DNA of 64,000 nucleotides from Naematelia aurantialba. Lineage: Eukaryota; Basidiomycota; Tremellomycetes; Tremellales; Naemateliaceae. Shown in pieces: positions 45,337 to 55,924 of this stretch. Position 1 is the first letter of the stretch, and every line of letters starts with the position of its first letter. The DNA is taken from the NCBI GenBank assembly GCA_021527695.1, contig JAKFAO010000007.1:434001-498000 (forward strand), given 5' to 3'. Under the pieces are notes generated by a model, which made no database searches, had not been told where the DNA came from, and worked only from the letters and a program-made list of their open reading frames with translations. A program made the position numbers and the translations under genes.

Positions 45337-48300
45337 TTAATTGAAAGTCACGAACACCTGACTGCCATCTTGCTGTATCACGTACTGCCCTCGCGTCGCC
45401 GTCATCTGTGAATGGGCCTGCTGCTGCTGCTGGTGTAGCTGTTGATGTGAATGTGGGTGCTGTTGCTGCTGCTGCTGGTGCTGCTGCTGGAGGTGCTGTT
45501 GGGAGCCATGGACATGGCCGAGCGGCGGGGGCTGTTGGTGTTGGAACCCGTGCACGTCCATACAGAGGTAGCCGCCTCCGCCTTGGGCCATCGCCTGACC
45601 TGGACCATGTAGCGAGGGAATCCACGGTTTCTGCTCTAGCTCCATCACGTCTAGGCCTAGGTTGTTGTGGCCGTGGCCCTGACCTTGACTGGAGCCGAGG
45701 TTCATGTCGAGGTCAGGATTGTTATTGCGCTCGTAAGTCTGTTCGTAGCGCTGTTCGGCGGGGTGGTCAAAGTTTTGACCGTGATGATGATGGTGCGAGT
45801 GGGGGTGGTTTGAATGGTGGTTGGGGATGTGGAGGGGAGCGGGAGCGTGAGGTTGACTACCGTCGTGCAGGTGTTGACTGGCCTGTGCAAAACCAGGGTA
45901 GAACGAGTGTGCCTCGGCAGCAGCAGCCGACGAGAGGCTCGGCTGAAAGCCTGAAGCCTGAGCGCCGGGATGGACGAGTGGTCGACTCGGTGGCATGGGC
46001 ACAGCCATATCGAAAGTGGGCGAGACGAGATCGGGCGAGGTATATGGCGTATCGACCTCTGTAGGCGCGTCGGAACTTTGCTTGGAATGTGATGGTGCAG
46101 CTACTGCAGAAGGAGTCACCAGTGATGGATCCCAACCGCGCAGTACAGGGGCGCCAATTCGCGCTGCAGCCCATTCCCTTCTAAGGCTGTTGGGCATTAG
46201 TGGCAGATAGGCATAATATTCCTTCATCTTGTCCAGGGAAAGCCCGGGAGGGCGACTTACTCTGCAGAGCGCTCCCAGGCCTTGGCATGTGCCCAACGGA
46301 GTTCCTAAGTGACCATTAGCCTCATATCTACTGAGGAAAGCATGGCTGAACCCACGTTCAATGCGTGCACGCACACAGACACGTCCTCGTCTGAGCCTCC
46401 GATTCTCGCGAGCAGCATGGCAGCATAGTACGTGCCGTCCCTCACCAGGCTTGCGTCCCATTCGAAGAAACTGATTGCACCAGCCGTCAGCTTGAGCTTG
46501 ATCTACATGATGACTGTCCATTGGCCAAATCAAGGCAACACATCTCGAGAATACAGCGGACAGCGACAAGACGTACCGAGTCCCCACATGCCGCTTGACC
46601 ATCTCGACAATCTGGCGCGTCTTGACCTCGCACTTTGACTGTGCAATATCGAGCAAATGCTGCAATCCAAGGATCTCGTCCGCCGTGACCTCGCCGTGGG
46701 TAGTGGTACTGCTGCTGTTGGGTTGACTGATGAAAGCCGATGCTTGGGCTTCAATCGCGCTCTTCAGTCGGCCTTCCAGGTTGGTTCGGATGATGTTTTG
46801 CCCCTCGAATAGGAAGATTTTCTACGCGCCGGAGACGGAGGATCATACAAAGGTCATAGACGATCACAGAAGATTATCGTGTATGAACATGCAGAACGGT
46901 TTGTTTGTCGATCAGTCAGAGCACGGGAAGGGCAAGTAGGAGAGAGAGCCACGGTCAGCTTGTTGAACATTCACGACAGCGACATGTTGGACCCACCCAG
47001 CCATCGGCAAATCTAAGCAGCGGGGTCAGCAGAGTCTTCACGGCGCACGAATACAGAAGGGTTCCCGAGGAGGGAGGGAGCGGGGAAGAGAGATCAAGGG
47101 GACGGTTGGGACGGGACTTGCCTGACAATCTCGTCCGAGGTACGGAACGCGTTTGCGTGGGAGCCTGGCGAATCGTAATTGAGACTATCAAACTCCTCCC
47201 AACATCGCTCGAGGGCCTCCCACGCCTCGTGGATCCTAGCAGTGTCGACGCTGCGACGACGTTTGGCCCTCGGTCCCGTTAAAGCTTTATTGACTAGCCG
47301 GCAGGCGAGCTGCGAAGCGACCCTTGTGAGCTGACGTTATATGGTGGTTGACGATACAGAAGAGGGAGGAAGAGAAAGAAAGAGAGAACGAGAGAGAGAG
47401 AGAAATAGAAAGAAGGTGAGAGAAGGAAGAGAAAAAAAGAAAGAGAGAAAGTAAGTAAGAGAGACAGAAAGAGAGGACTCACCGCGAGGTTGATGGGAGC
47501 GGTGGCGAGCTTGGATGCAGCGCGCAGCGGGTTCGCATTGAGCACTAGAGCACGACTGTTGATAGACTCCTGCATCGTCTCGAAATCCTCTTCGTCAAGA
47601 TGCAGTCGACCGCCCTTGAGTCCACTCGTGATTCCCTCATGCACGAACGCGTCTGCGCCAAACGTCAGTTTCACGACATACGCCCGGCTCATCATCAACA
47701 GTCGAGCCAGGGAGCGAGGAAGCGCAACGCACACCAGTAAATCCGCACTCGTACTGGGAGCAGACTGGTTTCGTTGGTATCGTCCGAGCCGCCATTGATT
47801 GCCGCGGCCGCGGACGGCGCCCCGTCGTACCCCGTTGCGAGGAACGAACACAGCGTGTAGACTTGAGAAACTGCTGCTTCATACATTGCCAATCGCTCCA
47901 CCTGCGTCGATACACCTATCGTCAAGGTCAGCATCGTGTGCGCTGTTTACCTTGAGATGTGCTGGTGTTATGCTGGATCATGCTGCCATCGTGCTGGCGA
48001 CTCACCCTCGGTGAGCGGCAAGACGAGCAGTAGCGCCCTTACGCCGTCCCACGTTGGTTTCCGCATGACGCCACAAACGTCAATCTCTTTCAAGACCACT
48101 TCGAGCACAGCGCGCATTTTTTCTTTGCGCGCTTGTCGATATGCTTCGCGTGCAGTCTCACCCTCGCCCGCTCGTAGCAGGTCGACAGGGCCGAGCGGAC
48201 CGCCACCGCCCTCCGGCACGTCCAGCCGACCGGTCTCGTCCACTCCATACGACACCGCCCACGCATACAGCACATGCACGAGGATCGCGCCTTCCGTGCC

Positions 48301-49738
48301 CATCGCTGCCGCGGTGGGCACCTGTCTCGAGCAGTATCGGCCAACAAATTCGCCGGGGTCAAGAACAGGCCCTACGCGCGTCGTGTTAGGCCGATATGAC
48401 TGGTTCGAGTAGAGATTCAGCGCTCACGTTGGACCTGAAATCGACGGAAGAAGGGCGAATCAAAGAACTCCTTGGTCAAGTCAGGGATGGTCAGTGCCCG
48501 CTCCTTGCCCTTCGGGCTAGGTGATTCGGCCACCTTGAAGGTCGTGGCGGCCGCTACGACGGCCGCCGACTTGCCGTACAGCATCTCGATCTCGGATATT
48601 CGCTTGCCCCTGCGCAACTGCTTGGCCGCCTTGAGCGGCGCATATTCGTCGCTGCACTCTGTTAGCTACTACGCTAAGCCAGATGGGAGATGAAAATTTC
48701 GTGACAACCAAGAACAGTCGTACCCGTCGACTGGTCGAAGCTAATATAGGGGTACAGCGAGAGCGAAGGAGTAACATGATATAGGAGTACAGAGGAGGGA
48801 GAGTGGTAATACGTACATGCAATTCGTCCCTCGCTCTTGGCAGTTTGTGCATGAAACCTTTTTCCGCCTGGAGCGCTGGGGCCCGACTCCGACACCGCCT
48901 GCGCCGTCCTCGCCATCTGCAGCCGCCCGCTCGGCTGCCTCTTGCCGATCTTTCAGGTCACACTTGACCCGCCTGTGGCGGCACGCGCCGCACGCCGTAA
49001 ACTGCTGCCGATTGGTCTTGGCGCCATGGGCTGGGCCGTGCTTGCTGGCTGAAGCGGATGAGCCCGCGTCCATCTGCTGAGGGAGAGAAGAGGGAGCGGC
49101 GTGGGCGCCATGGCTGGTAGCCGGCCCCTGTCCTTGCCATGGGCTCAAGAAGGGCTGCGAAACGGGGATGGTAGACGACGGCGGCGGGGACGATGCGTTT
49201 ATAGGCTGGAAATAGTCGGTCATTTGGGCAGCGGCCGCCGAGGCGCTAGACCCGCTGTTGAGAGGCATCATCCCGCTCGGTGTGTCGTACGGTGAGCCGA
49301 TGGCCAGTTGTTGCTGTTGAGTGTAGCTGAGGGGGAGGTGCATGGCGGTGGGGTCACTGAACGGCTGCGCACGAGAAGGGTTGACGAGCGACATTGGCTG
49401 TCTCTGGTCCTGGTTCTGGCGTTCGTGCTCGCGCTGTTGTTGCTCGTGTACCGCATCGGAGTCGGAATTGGGCGGGAAGAGGTGGGTCGGATGCACGCCG
49501 GCATGTTGCAGCTCGTCGTGTCGCCCAGTCTGGGACGCGTAGTACACGCTGCTGGGAGGCTGATATCCTCCGCCCTGTGGTGCCGGCCCGCCCAGCTGAG
49601 GAGATACTAGAGAGTCGAGATCAATGTGGTAAGCCGGTGCCGATGCTCGGGGGTGCACAAGCCCCGAGTTGTGCTGTTGGGTCCTGTTGTTGGCGCTGGT
49701 GTTATTGTTATTGGCGCTGGTGCTGGTGTTGGTGTTGG

Positions 49739-49776
<38 letters not shown>

Positions 49777-49838
49777 TTGTTGCTACTGTCCGAGGAGAGC
49801 GGCGGTGGGCCGTGATGGTGATGATAGGGATGCGACAT
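45337..49838 (-). CDS. Large Zn2Cys6 (binuclear zinc cluster) transcription factor
   Basis: Fungal DNA-binding regulator, target unknown. ATG 49838 (MSHPYHHHHG) opens an Asn/Ser-, then Gln-rich region. The zinc cluster near residues 280-337 is CGACRHRRVKC, a 36-residue loop, then CTNCQERGTNC. Across the next intron follows DEYAPLKAAKQLRRGKRISE, a linker typical of one fungal subgroup. The regulatory region reads EFFDSPFFRRFQVQRPVLDP, EGAILVHVLYAWAVSYGVDE, MRKPTWDGVRALLLVLPLTE, VERLAMYEAAVSQVYTLCSF and HEGITSGLKGGRLHLDEEDF. Later exons include KIFLFEGQNIIRTNLEGRLK and VRDGTYYAAMLLARIGGSDE. The C-terminus is His/Gln-rich and ends QYVIQQDGSQVFVTFN. One intron (47013-47121) has a GC donor; the one near 47332-47480 is pyrimidine-rich on the sense strand. 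Subfamily name not assigned. Confidence 0.9.
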
Positions 49839-52800
49839 GGGCACCCGAACAGAAGCCGTCGTGTTCGGTGCCTTTGCCCTGAGATCTTCCAGCAGAACCG
49901 CAGAAAGAGATGCGGGCGTGATCTTCAGTGTCGCCAACCCCACCGCTGGTCCTGCAAACGACCAAGAGCTCGACAAGTCGCGTCAGTCGGATACGGCGAC
50001 CCTTTGATGGATGGTGGGTGATTCGAGGTGCAAGTCGGAAAAAGCGCCTAGTGAGGCCGAGGCATCAGCAAAGGGATCTGGGTCTACGCTTGTCTATTTC
50101 CAAGCGGGGTCTCGGTCGAGCAGGATTGGTCAAAGGCCAAAGGGGCCAAGGGCCAACAAGGAGATAGCGGGCCTGTGAGCTTACTCGTCTGCGATTTTTT
50201 TCTAAGGAACCATCGTTGGGGCAGTGCTCGCCGCGCTAGACATTGTCTGAAGATTCATCTGTAGTGTCCTCGATATCCGCGTATGATATTGTCAGGTAAC
50301 CGTCGTGCGTCGTCTGTTTCCTTTGTGGACGATGGACACGGGGGCGTATTTACTGGAATTTTAAGAGGGAGCGGTTGGTCGGTCTTGTTGCCCGTTAGCC
50401 CCGGTCGAGAAGTCCGCGTCGATCGTCGGAAGAAATGACGGACCAGAGGCCGAGCAGCTGGGCTGGGTGCGGCAGAGCCAAGTGTTACGTTGTGTTACGT
50501 TGTAGAGCCAGCACGAGTAGCCACGGCCACGGGGCGGGTAGAGACCAACAAGAAGGGAGAAGTGCGAGTGTTCAGTATGAGTGGATTGTACGGCACCGGG
50601 GAGGGGAGGGGGGGCAGACGTGCGTACTATGCGGCGCTCAGGTCCTCCACTTTGAGTCGTCTATATAAACATATCCTACGGCCGTGGCAGAAAGAAAATT
50701 CAACAGATGCGATATGCTCTCCTGTTGTGCGGTTGGCGGAATAAGAGATAAGTCTGTCACGAGCGTCGGCCCGGAGAAAAGAGAAATGCTCTGCGAGCGG
50801 GACAGGCCAGAGGAAATCTCCTGCGAGGTACGGTCGGTCGGGGTACGCGCGAGGGGGGGGAGGCGCACAGAGGTGCAAAGATGCGGTACGCAACGAGGTG
50901 CTAGTTAGACTTTTAGTAGGGGTTGTAGTGTCGATCATGCCTCGCAGCTACCGGTGATGCGCTACCCGGCGTCCGAGCATGTCCTCCCCCCCTGCAGCTG
51001 TCATGACGAGCGGCAGCAGCCATGGCGCACTGGCAGTGTGCGTTTGTGACGGCTGGCCTGCTCTGGATGCCCGCCCTGTTCCACCTGTGGAAAATGTCAA
51101 CACTGGCCGATTGCGATTGGATTAGTCAGTGCCCAATCCCGCTCCGCTGTCCCTAACGGCCCAGACCGTTGCAGATGCAATTTGAGAATTTGGCTCGTCG
51201 GGCATCAGGGAGTAACCTTGAGCAGGCACACGGACATGCGCGCCCGAGGGGTAGACCCGCAGGGTGCTGCTGGCGCCAAACTCTCCGTGTGATTGTCAAT
51301 CGCACCTCCAAGGGACAGCAGGTGCTCGGACCTGGGCACCGATGGCGGACAGATCAAGCTTGACCCAATCTCCACTTGCGTCACCTATGCATCGATGCCA
51401 TGCGCCCGCCCGGCGGTGGCTGGCTGCTCCTGCTCCTGCTGCTGCTGCGTTGCGCGCGCCTGCACACTGGTGCAGAGGTGTGAGGCGCCAAGGCGGTCTT
51501 GCCGGAGCATCCAGACGGAGACGGCTGGCCGAATGGGCAGAAGGGGATATTCACGGCACAGAGTTGCGGTGGCGTTTTGGTATGTGCCTTGCAGCAGCAG
51601 CAGCAGCAGCAGTGCGGCGGCTTCGGAGAGCGAAACCGGTGAGAGACCCGTGGCATTTCGCCGGTCAGTTGCGGCATGCTTGGTCACCCCAAGAGGAGGC
51701 AGGCAGGCAGGGCAGGACACGGATACAAGGATACAGATGGACGAGGACGAGGACAAGGACGGGCACCGGGTCCAACGGAAAGGTAGACGCCAAGACGCGG
51801 AAGTGGCAGGGATGGGGGCAGGTCGACGCCGGGGCGGGCATCGATGTCCATGGCCACCATCCGTGGCACCAGCGGTTGCGCCATCCCATAGGGGCTCAAT
51901 GGATGTCCAACGGCATTTTCCAGGGTGGTGTACCTCGGCTGTAGTGCATCCTGGCACCTTGCATCCCATGAGCTGTGTCGCCCGCTGTTTCGCCTAGCTG
52001 GTCGCATGGACCTGCTTCAAGCGTGAGCGGCCAAGTAGCGCAGGAGCACAGGACCGTAGGACTACAGGATCCAGTATTGCAGGACCACCTAATGTCTGTG
52101 CCCTCTATGAGATATGGAAGAGCACTGCCTCTCAGTTTTTACTGCTTCCTCGAGAGCTGTCCGAGTGGTTCACTAGTGTGCGAGTGCTCGAGTGAGTTCG
52201 GGGCTCGAGCACAGTTCCGAGGCTCAAATGGTTCGGGCCAAGTGTACTCAGCACCGCAATAGTCCCTGATGCTCGGCTGTTCCTCCCCCACTATGGGTGC
52301 TCGCAGGCCCATGCTAGGGAAAAATGGCACTCGCACACTTCAGTCGCACTTGCACACTTGTGCGTCTCGTCTGACCCAATCGCAAACTCATACCACACCC
52401 TCACTCGACCGACCACACCTGGATTTTTGCTCTCAACCCCACTATCATAAATCGTACCATGACTTTCAATAATCTCTACACACACATGTTCTTCGCCGCC
52501 ATCGAATTTGTTGACTCGACCTGATCCTCACCAACCTCGACCACCAGAACGGGCCGCCATCGACCTCCGGGGTCGGCACATCTGTCCTCAGTACTGTATC
52601 CATCAGCGCACGAACAGATCAACAGATGGACTCATGGGCTCGGCCGATGACGGGTGGACAGAGCGCTCGTCACGGTGTGGTGCTTGAATTATTTCCCAAG
52701 GGCAGGAACAACCTCCCCCCCCCCCGCGCGACCGTTCCAAACCTGACAATCCAGAATGCAAGTATACATCTCTGCCGGATACCTGAGATAAACGAGATCG

Positions 52801-52919
52801 CACTTGCAGAATGGGTACCTCTGCCGATGCACCCCCACTTCCATCTACCACCACACCACACCACACATACCAAGACGCCCCCACCGCTCTAGTCTTACCA
52901 GATTGCAGACCGCTTTCAC
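49839..52919. other. 3.1-kb intergenic region upstream of the Zn2Cys6 gene
   Basis: Tail-to-head gap between the Zn2Cys6 start and the EI24 stop, both on the - strand. It should hold the regulator's promoter and a long leader. A TATATAAA is present on the + strand at about 50664-50671 (TTTATATA on the - strand). A CAG run (about seven units) lies at 51593-51615 and a CTG/CTC-rich stretch at 51425-51447. Several overlapping frames are open here on both strands, but none looks like a protein. Confidence 0.45.
51593..51615 (+). repeat. CAG trinucleotide run in an intergenic region
   Basis: About seven CAG/GCA units in an apparently non-coding stretch. A CTG-rich tract about 150 bp to the left could pair with it. 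Confidence 0.8.
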
Positions 52920-55621
52920 TCAACCGGCGCGCTTGCCAGCCCGCTCTCTGCCGTACCTCCGTGCTCCCCTGTCCCTCCCCAGCGCGACTTCGAGCCATCC
53001 CAGAGCCTCGAGCGCGTACCGGGCAAAGAAGAACACGGGCAGTCTAGGCTCCCACAACTCCAGCCACCACGAACCAGAACCAGAACCAGAACCAGAACTG
53101 TTCGCGAAGAACGGATTCGACAGGCTCAGCTGCTCGCCACCGCCCGGAGAAGGCGGTAGCGAGGCTGATGGGGACGGAGTAGAGGGGAGCAGGGACGATG
53201 TTCTGGGCGAGGGAGGTCGCGATTGCAGAGCCTGGATGACAAACTGATTGCGTGTCAGCGAGCTACGCGTGCCGGGATTTAAGTGGAACGAGGGACGATA
53301 AATCCGGGGGACAAGAAAGGATGGACCACGAACGAAAGGGTAGATGAGGGCGAATACTGCCATATTGACGAGCGGAGGGCCGAATGACGAAAGAAGCGTC
53401 GGTACAAGGCCTACGCGTCGGCTTAGCTTATGCGCGTTGTACTTGCTGCCGTAGGCAACCCACCAAAACCAAGCATGTACGCCACGCGATCCTGTATGAA
53501 CCGCACTCGATACTCCAGCGGCCAGCCTCTACTTGAGAATGTCCACCTGCGGGCGTCAGTACAAGTGTCAGTGGGGACGACACGGAGATAGCGCCAGTGG
53601 GGACGACACGGTGGTAGTGTCATTGGGGACGACACGGTGGTACGCGTCGTTGGTAATGCCAGATCGCACGCTCTCTGGTGAAGATCTCAAGGCGAGGCTA
53701 TCCTGCAGTAAAGAAAACCTCGCAACTCACTCGAAGCAGTAGTACGCATTGATGACGCACATGTACGCCAGGGCCGCCGGCCGCCCGAGCAGGGGAACCA
53801 GCTCGACAATTTGCGTCACGAGTGTAAAGTCGCTGATGAGCAGCAGACGCGTGACGGACGGCATGGCAAAGGAGATGAGGCTCGTGTTGGAGGCTGGGGC
53901 GGGCTGGTTTCGCAGCCTGTGCAAGTCAGCCCGATTGGTATGGGCTAGGTGTTGAGATAGGACAGCGGACGCCAAAGTGCAAGTGGAGGCGGACACCCAG
54001 AGAGAAGGTGAAAAGAGAGGGACAACCAACAAGGGACAACCCAATGCAGGACGATGTTGATCCATAAGAGAGGGCATGACACTCGGAATAGCCAGAGATT
54101 ACGGCAGTAAAGGGACCATGACTTACGCAGGATGGAGCATGGTCTGAGCGCGTTTGGAGATCTCAGGCCCCCATGACGCCTGGCCGTCAGCAAAACACCA
54201 TAGGCGGTAGGCGACGACTCACATTGATCCAGAAACAAACGACAAACACCGGCCAGCTCAGGAGGACATTGTACCACCACCCGACTTCGCGGGTCGCATC
54301 GGATGCCGTTGCGGCGCGCGGCGAGATGCGCAGGAGAGGAGCGAGGACGAGGGGGAACAGCGAGAGGAGCAGGAGGGAGAGGAGGTTGATCAGGCTGCGG
54401 AGTGAGCAGGCATTAGGCGCAGACAGCAAGGACGTCAAGGCCAGCGTGTGGCCAGCGTGTGGCCAGCGTGTGGTTTGGAATGTGTTGTTTTGCAGTTTCC
54501 ACTACAGCTGGCCCCTTGCGTGTGTTTGGGGGTTCCATTATAGCTGCTCGCTTGGGCTGTGTTTTGTGGGTTTTATGATAGCTGGCCATTTCTTTGTCCA
54601 CGAAGCCCGAGGCATTGGAACGCCGGGACAGCAGCGATAGGAGAAGCGCGGGCACTCACGACGACTTGAGAACGAGTGTGCGCAGTTCACGATCCCTACT
54701 GGCTTCAGCGCTGCTCGCATCGCGTTGGTAAGTCAACGTGGAACTAGGGCGATGCGATGGGGGGAGGAGGGAGTGGAGGATAGGAAGGAGGAGTGCGATG
54801 AGGGAGGAGGGAGGAGTGCGATGAGGGGAGGAGGGAGGAGTGCGATGAGGGGAGGAGGGGCAGACTGACCCCCAGACCAACCCCAAGCTCCGCTCAAGCT
54901 TGACCCCATCCGCCAGCCCATGGCGCAGGCCGTCGATCCCCTCTCTGATCCGCGACACCACGTCCTGCGCCCCTCTCGTCCTCCCACCACGACCACGACC
55001 ACCACGTCCGCCTGCTCCCCCTCCTCCTCCGCCTGGGCCGGGGCCGCCGAGGCCCATATCCCCTCCGTACGCGTACTCGGACTCGTATCCGTAGCCATTA
55101 CCAACGCCATAGCCATTACCAACGCCATAGCCGTTACCACCGCCATAGCCGTTACCAGCGACGCCGGGACTACCACCGCCCCGCCCAGGACTGCCCCCAC
55201 CGCCAGAGCCGTAGGGTCCCAAACCGGGCGTACCAGGCCCGCCGTAACCCAAGCCTCCGGGCGTACCAGGCCCGCCATATCCCAAGCCTCCGGGCGTACC
55301 AGGCCCGCCATATCCCAAGCCTCCGGGGGTCCCAAACCCATTCCCACCGAGATGCGAAGGCGAGAGCGTCGGGGGAAGAGTATACCGCGCCTTGACCCCG
55401 CTCGACGGCGTCCCGTACAGGCCGGACGATTGCCGGCGTAATGGAGTATACGCCTTGTTCTTCCCCGACGAAGAGGGGGCCGTCGTCGACGACGACGACG
55501 ACGGAGCAGGCTTCGTTGTTGGTCCTGAGCCTGGGCCTGTGCCCGCTCCTGACGACCCTGTCCCTGCCCCACTGCCGCCGGACGCAGACCCGTTTGACGC
55601 TGTTGTTCTTCGATGCAGCAT
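52920..55621 (-). CDS. EI24 (etoposide-induced 2.4) family membrane protein
   Basis: Multi-pass endoplasmic-reticulum protein of the EI24/CysZ family (PF07264 type), implicated in autophagy in animals. ATG 55621 (MLHRRTTASNG) starts a Gly/Ser/Tyr-rich cytosolic-looking N-terminus of about 240 residues with GTPGGLGYGGP and GNGYGVGNGYG repeats and an Arg-Gly patch GGRGGRGRGGRTRG. The family core follows: REGIDGLRHGLADG, RDRELRTLVLKSS, LINLLSLLLLSLFPLVLAPL, WWYNVLLSWPVFVVCFWINA, TRLLLISDFTLVTQIVELVP, MCVINAYYCFEWTF with RGWPLEYRVRFIQDRVAYML, GFGLPTTLLSSFGPPLVNMA and VFALIYPFVRGPSF. These match the YSLYCFEYRW / GWPLE / YYFGFGLP order of EI24. The C-terminus is Ser/Gly-rich then RLPVFFFARYALEALGW. 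The Gly-Tyr repeat N-terminus has no counterpart in animal EI24. Confidence 0.85.
54787..54867 (+). repeat. 24-bp tandem repeat in EI24 intron 1
   Basis: Three to four imperfect copies of a purine-rich unit containing GAGGAGTGCGATGAGGGAGG. It is CT-rich on the transcribed sense strand and lies inside the first intron. Confidence 0.8.
55225..55333 (-). repeat. 33-bp coding minisatellite in the EI24 N-terminus
   Basis: Three near-identical 33-bp units, each encoding the 11-residue repeat GTPGGLGYGGP, followed by degenerate Gly-Tyr units. Copy number may vary between strains. Confidence 0.9.
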
Positions 55622-55924
55622 CTCTCTGCTCGCTATACTGCGTCGCCTACACTTGAGTAGATACCAGAAAGCAAATGAAAACAATACACAGTGAAAAGGC
55701 GAGACGAGCGATCGCCAAGTACGACCGACTGCCACTCGTGGACGCGCTTCCACTTCGCCTCCACCCTAACAGCGACACACTCGAAGTGCAATGATGCTTA
55801 CATCATGTTATAGACGGCGCAGATGCCACACGCCCCATATGTGGATACTATGTGAGAGGGTATGGAATTAGTAATACAAGTCTCACACCTCGTGCTACAA
55901 GGCTCGACTCCAGACCATCTCCCA

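Noticed and set aside
51264..51997. Overlapping 226- and 234-codon + strand frames and a 194-codon - strand frame
   Set aside because: All three strands are open because the DNA is GC-rich and contains CAG/CTG tracts; composition is Arg/Pro/Ala/Cys-rich without motif, and no splice structure improves it.
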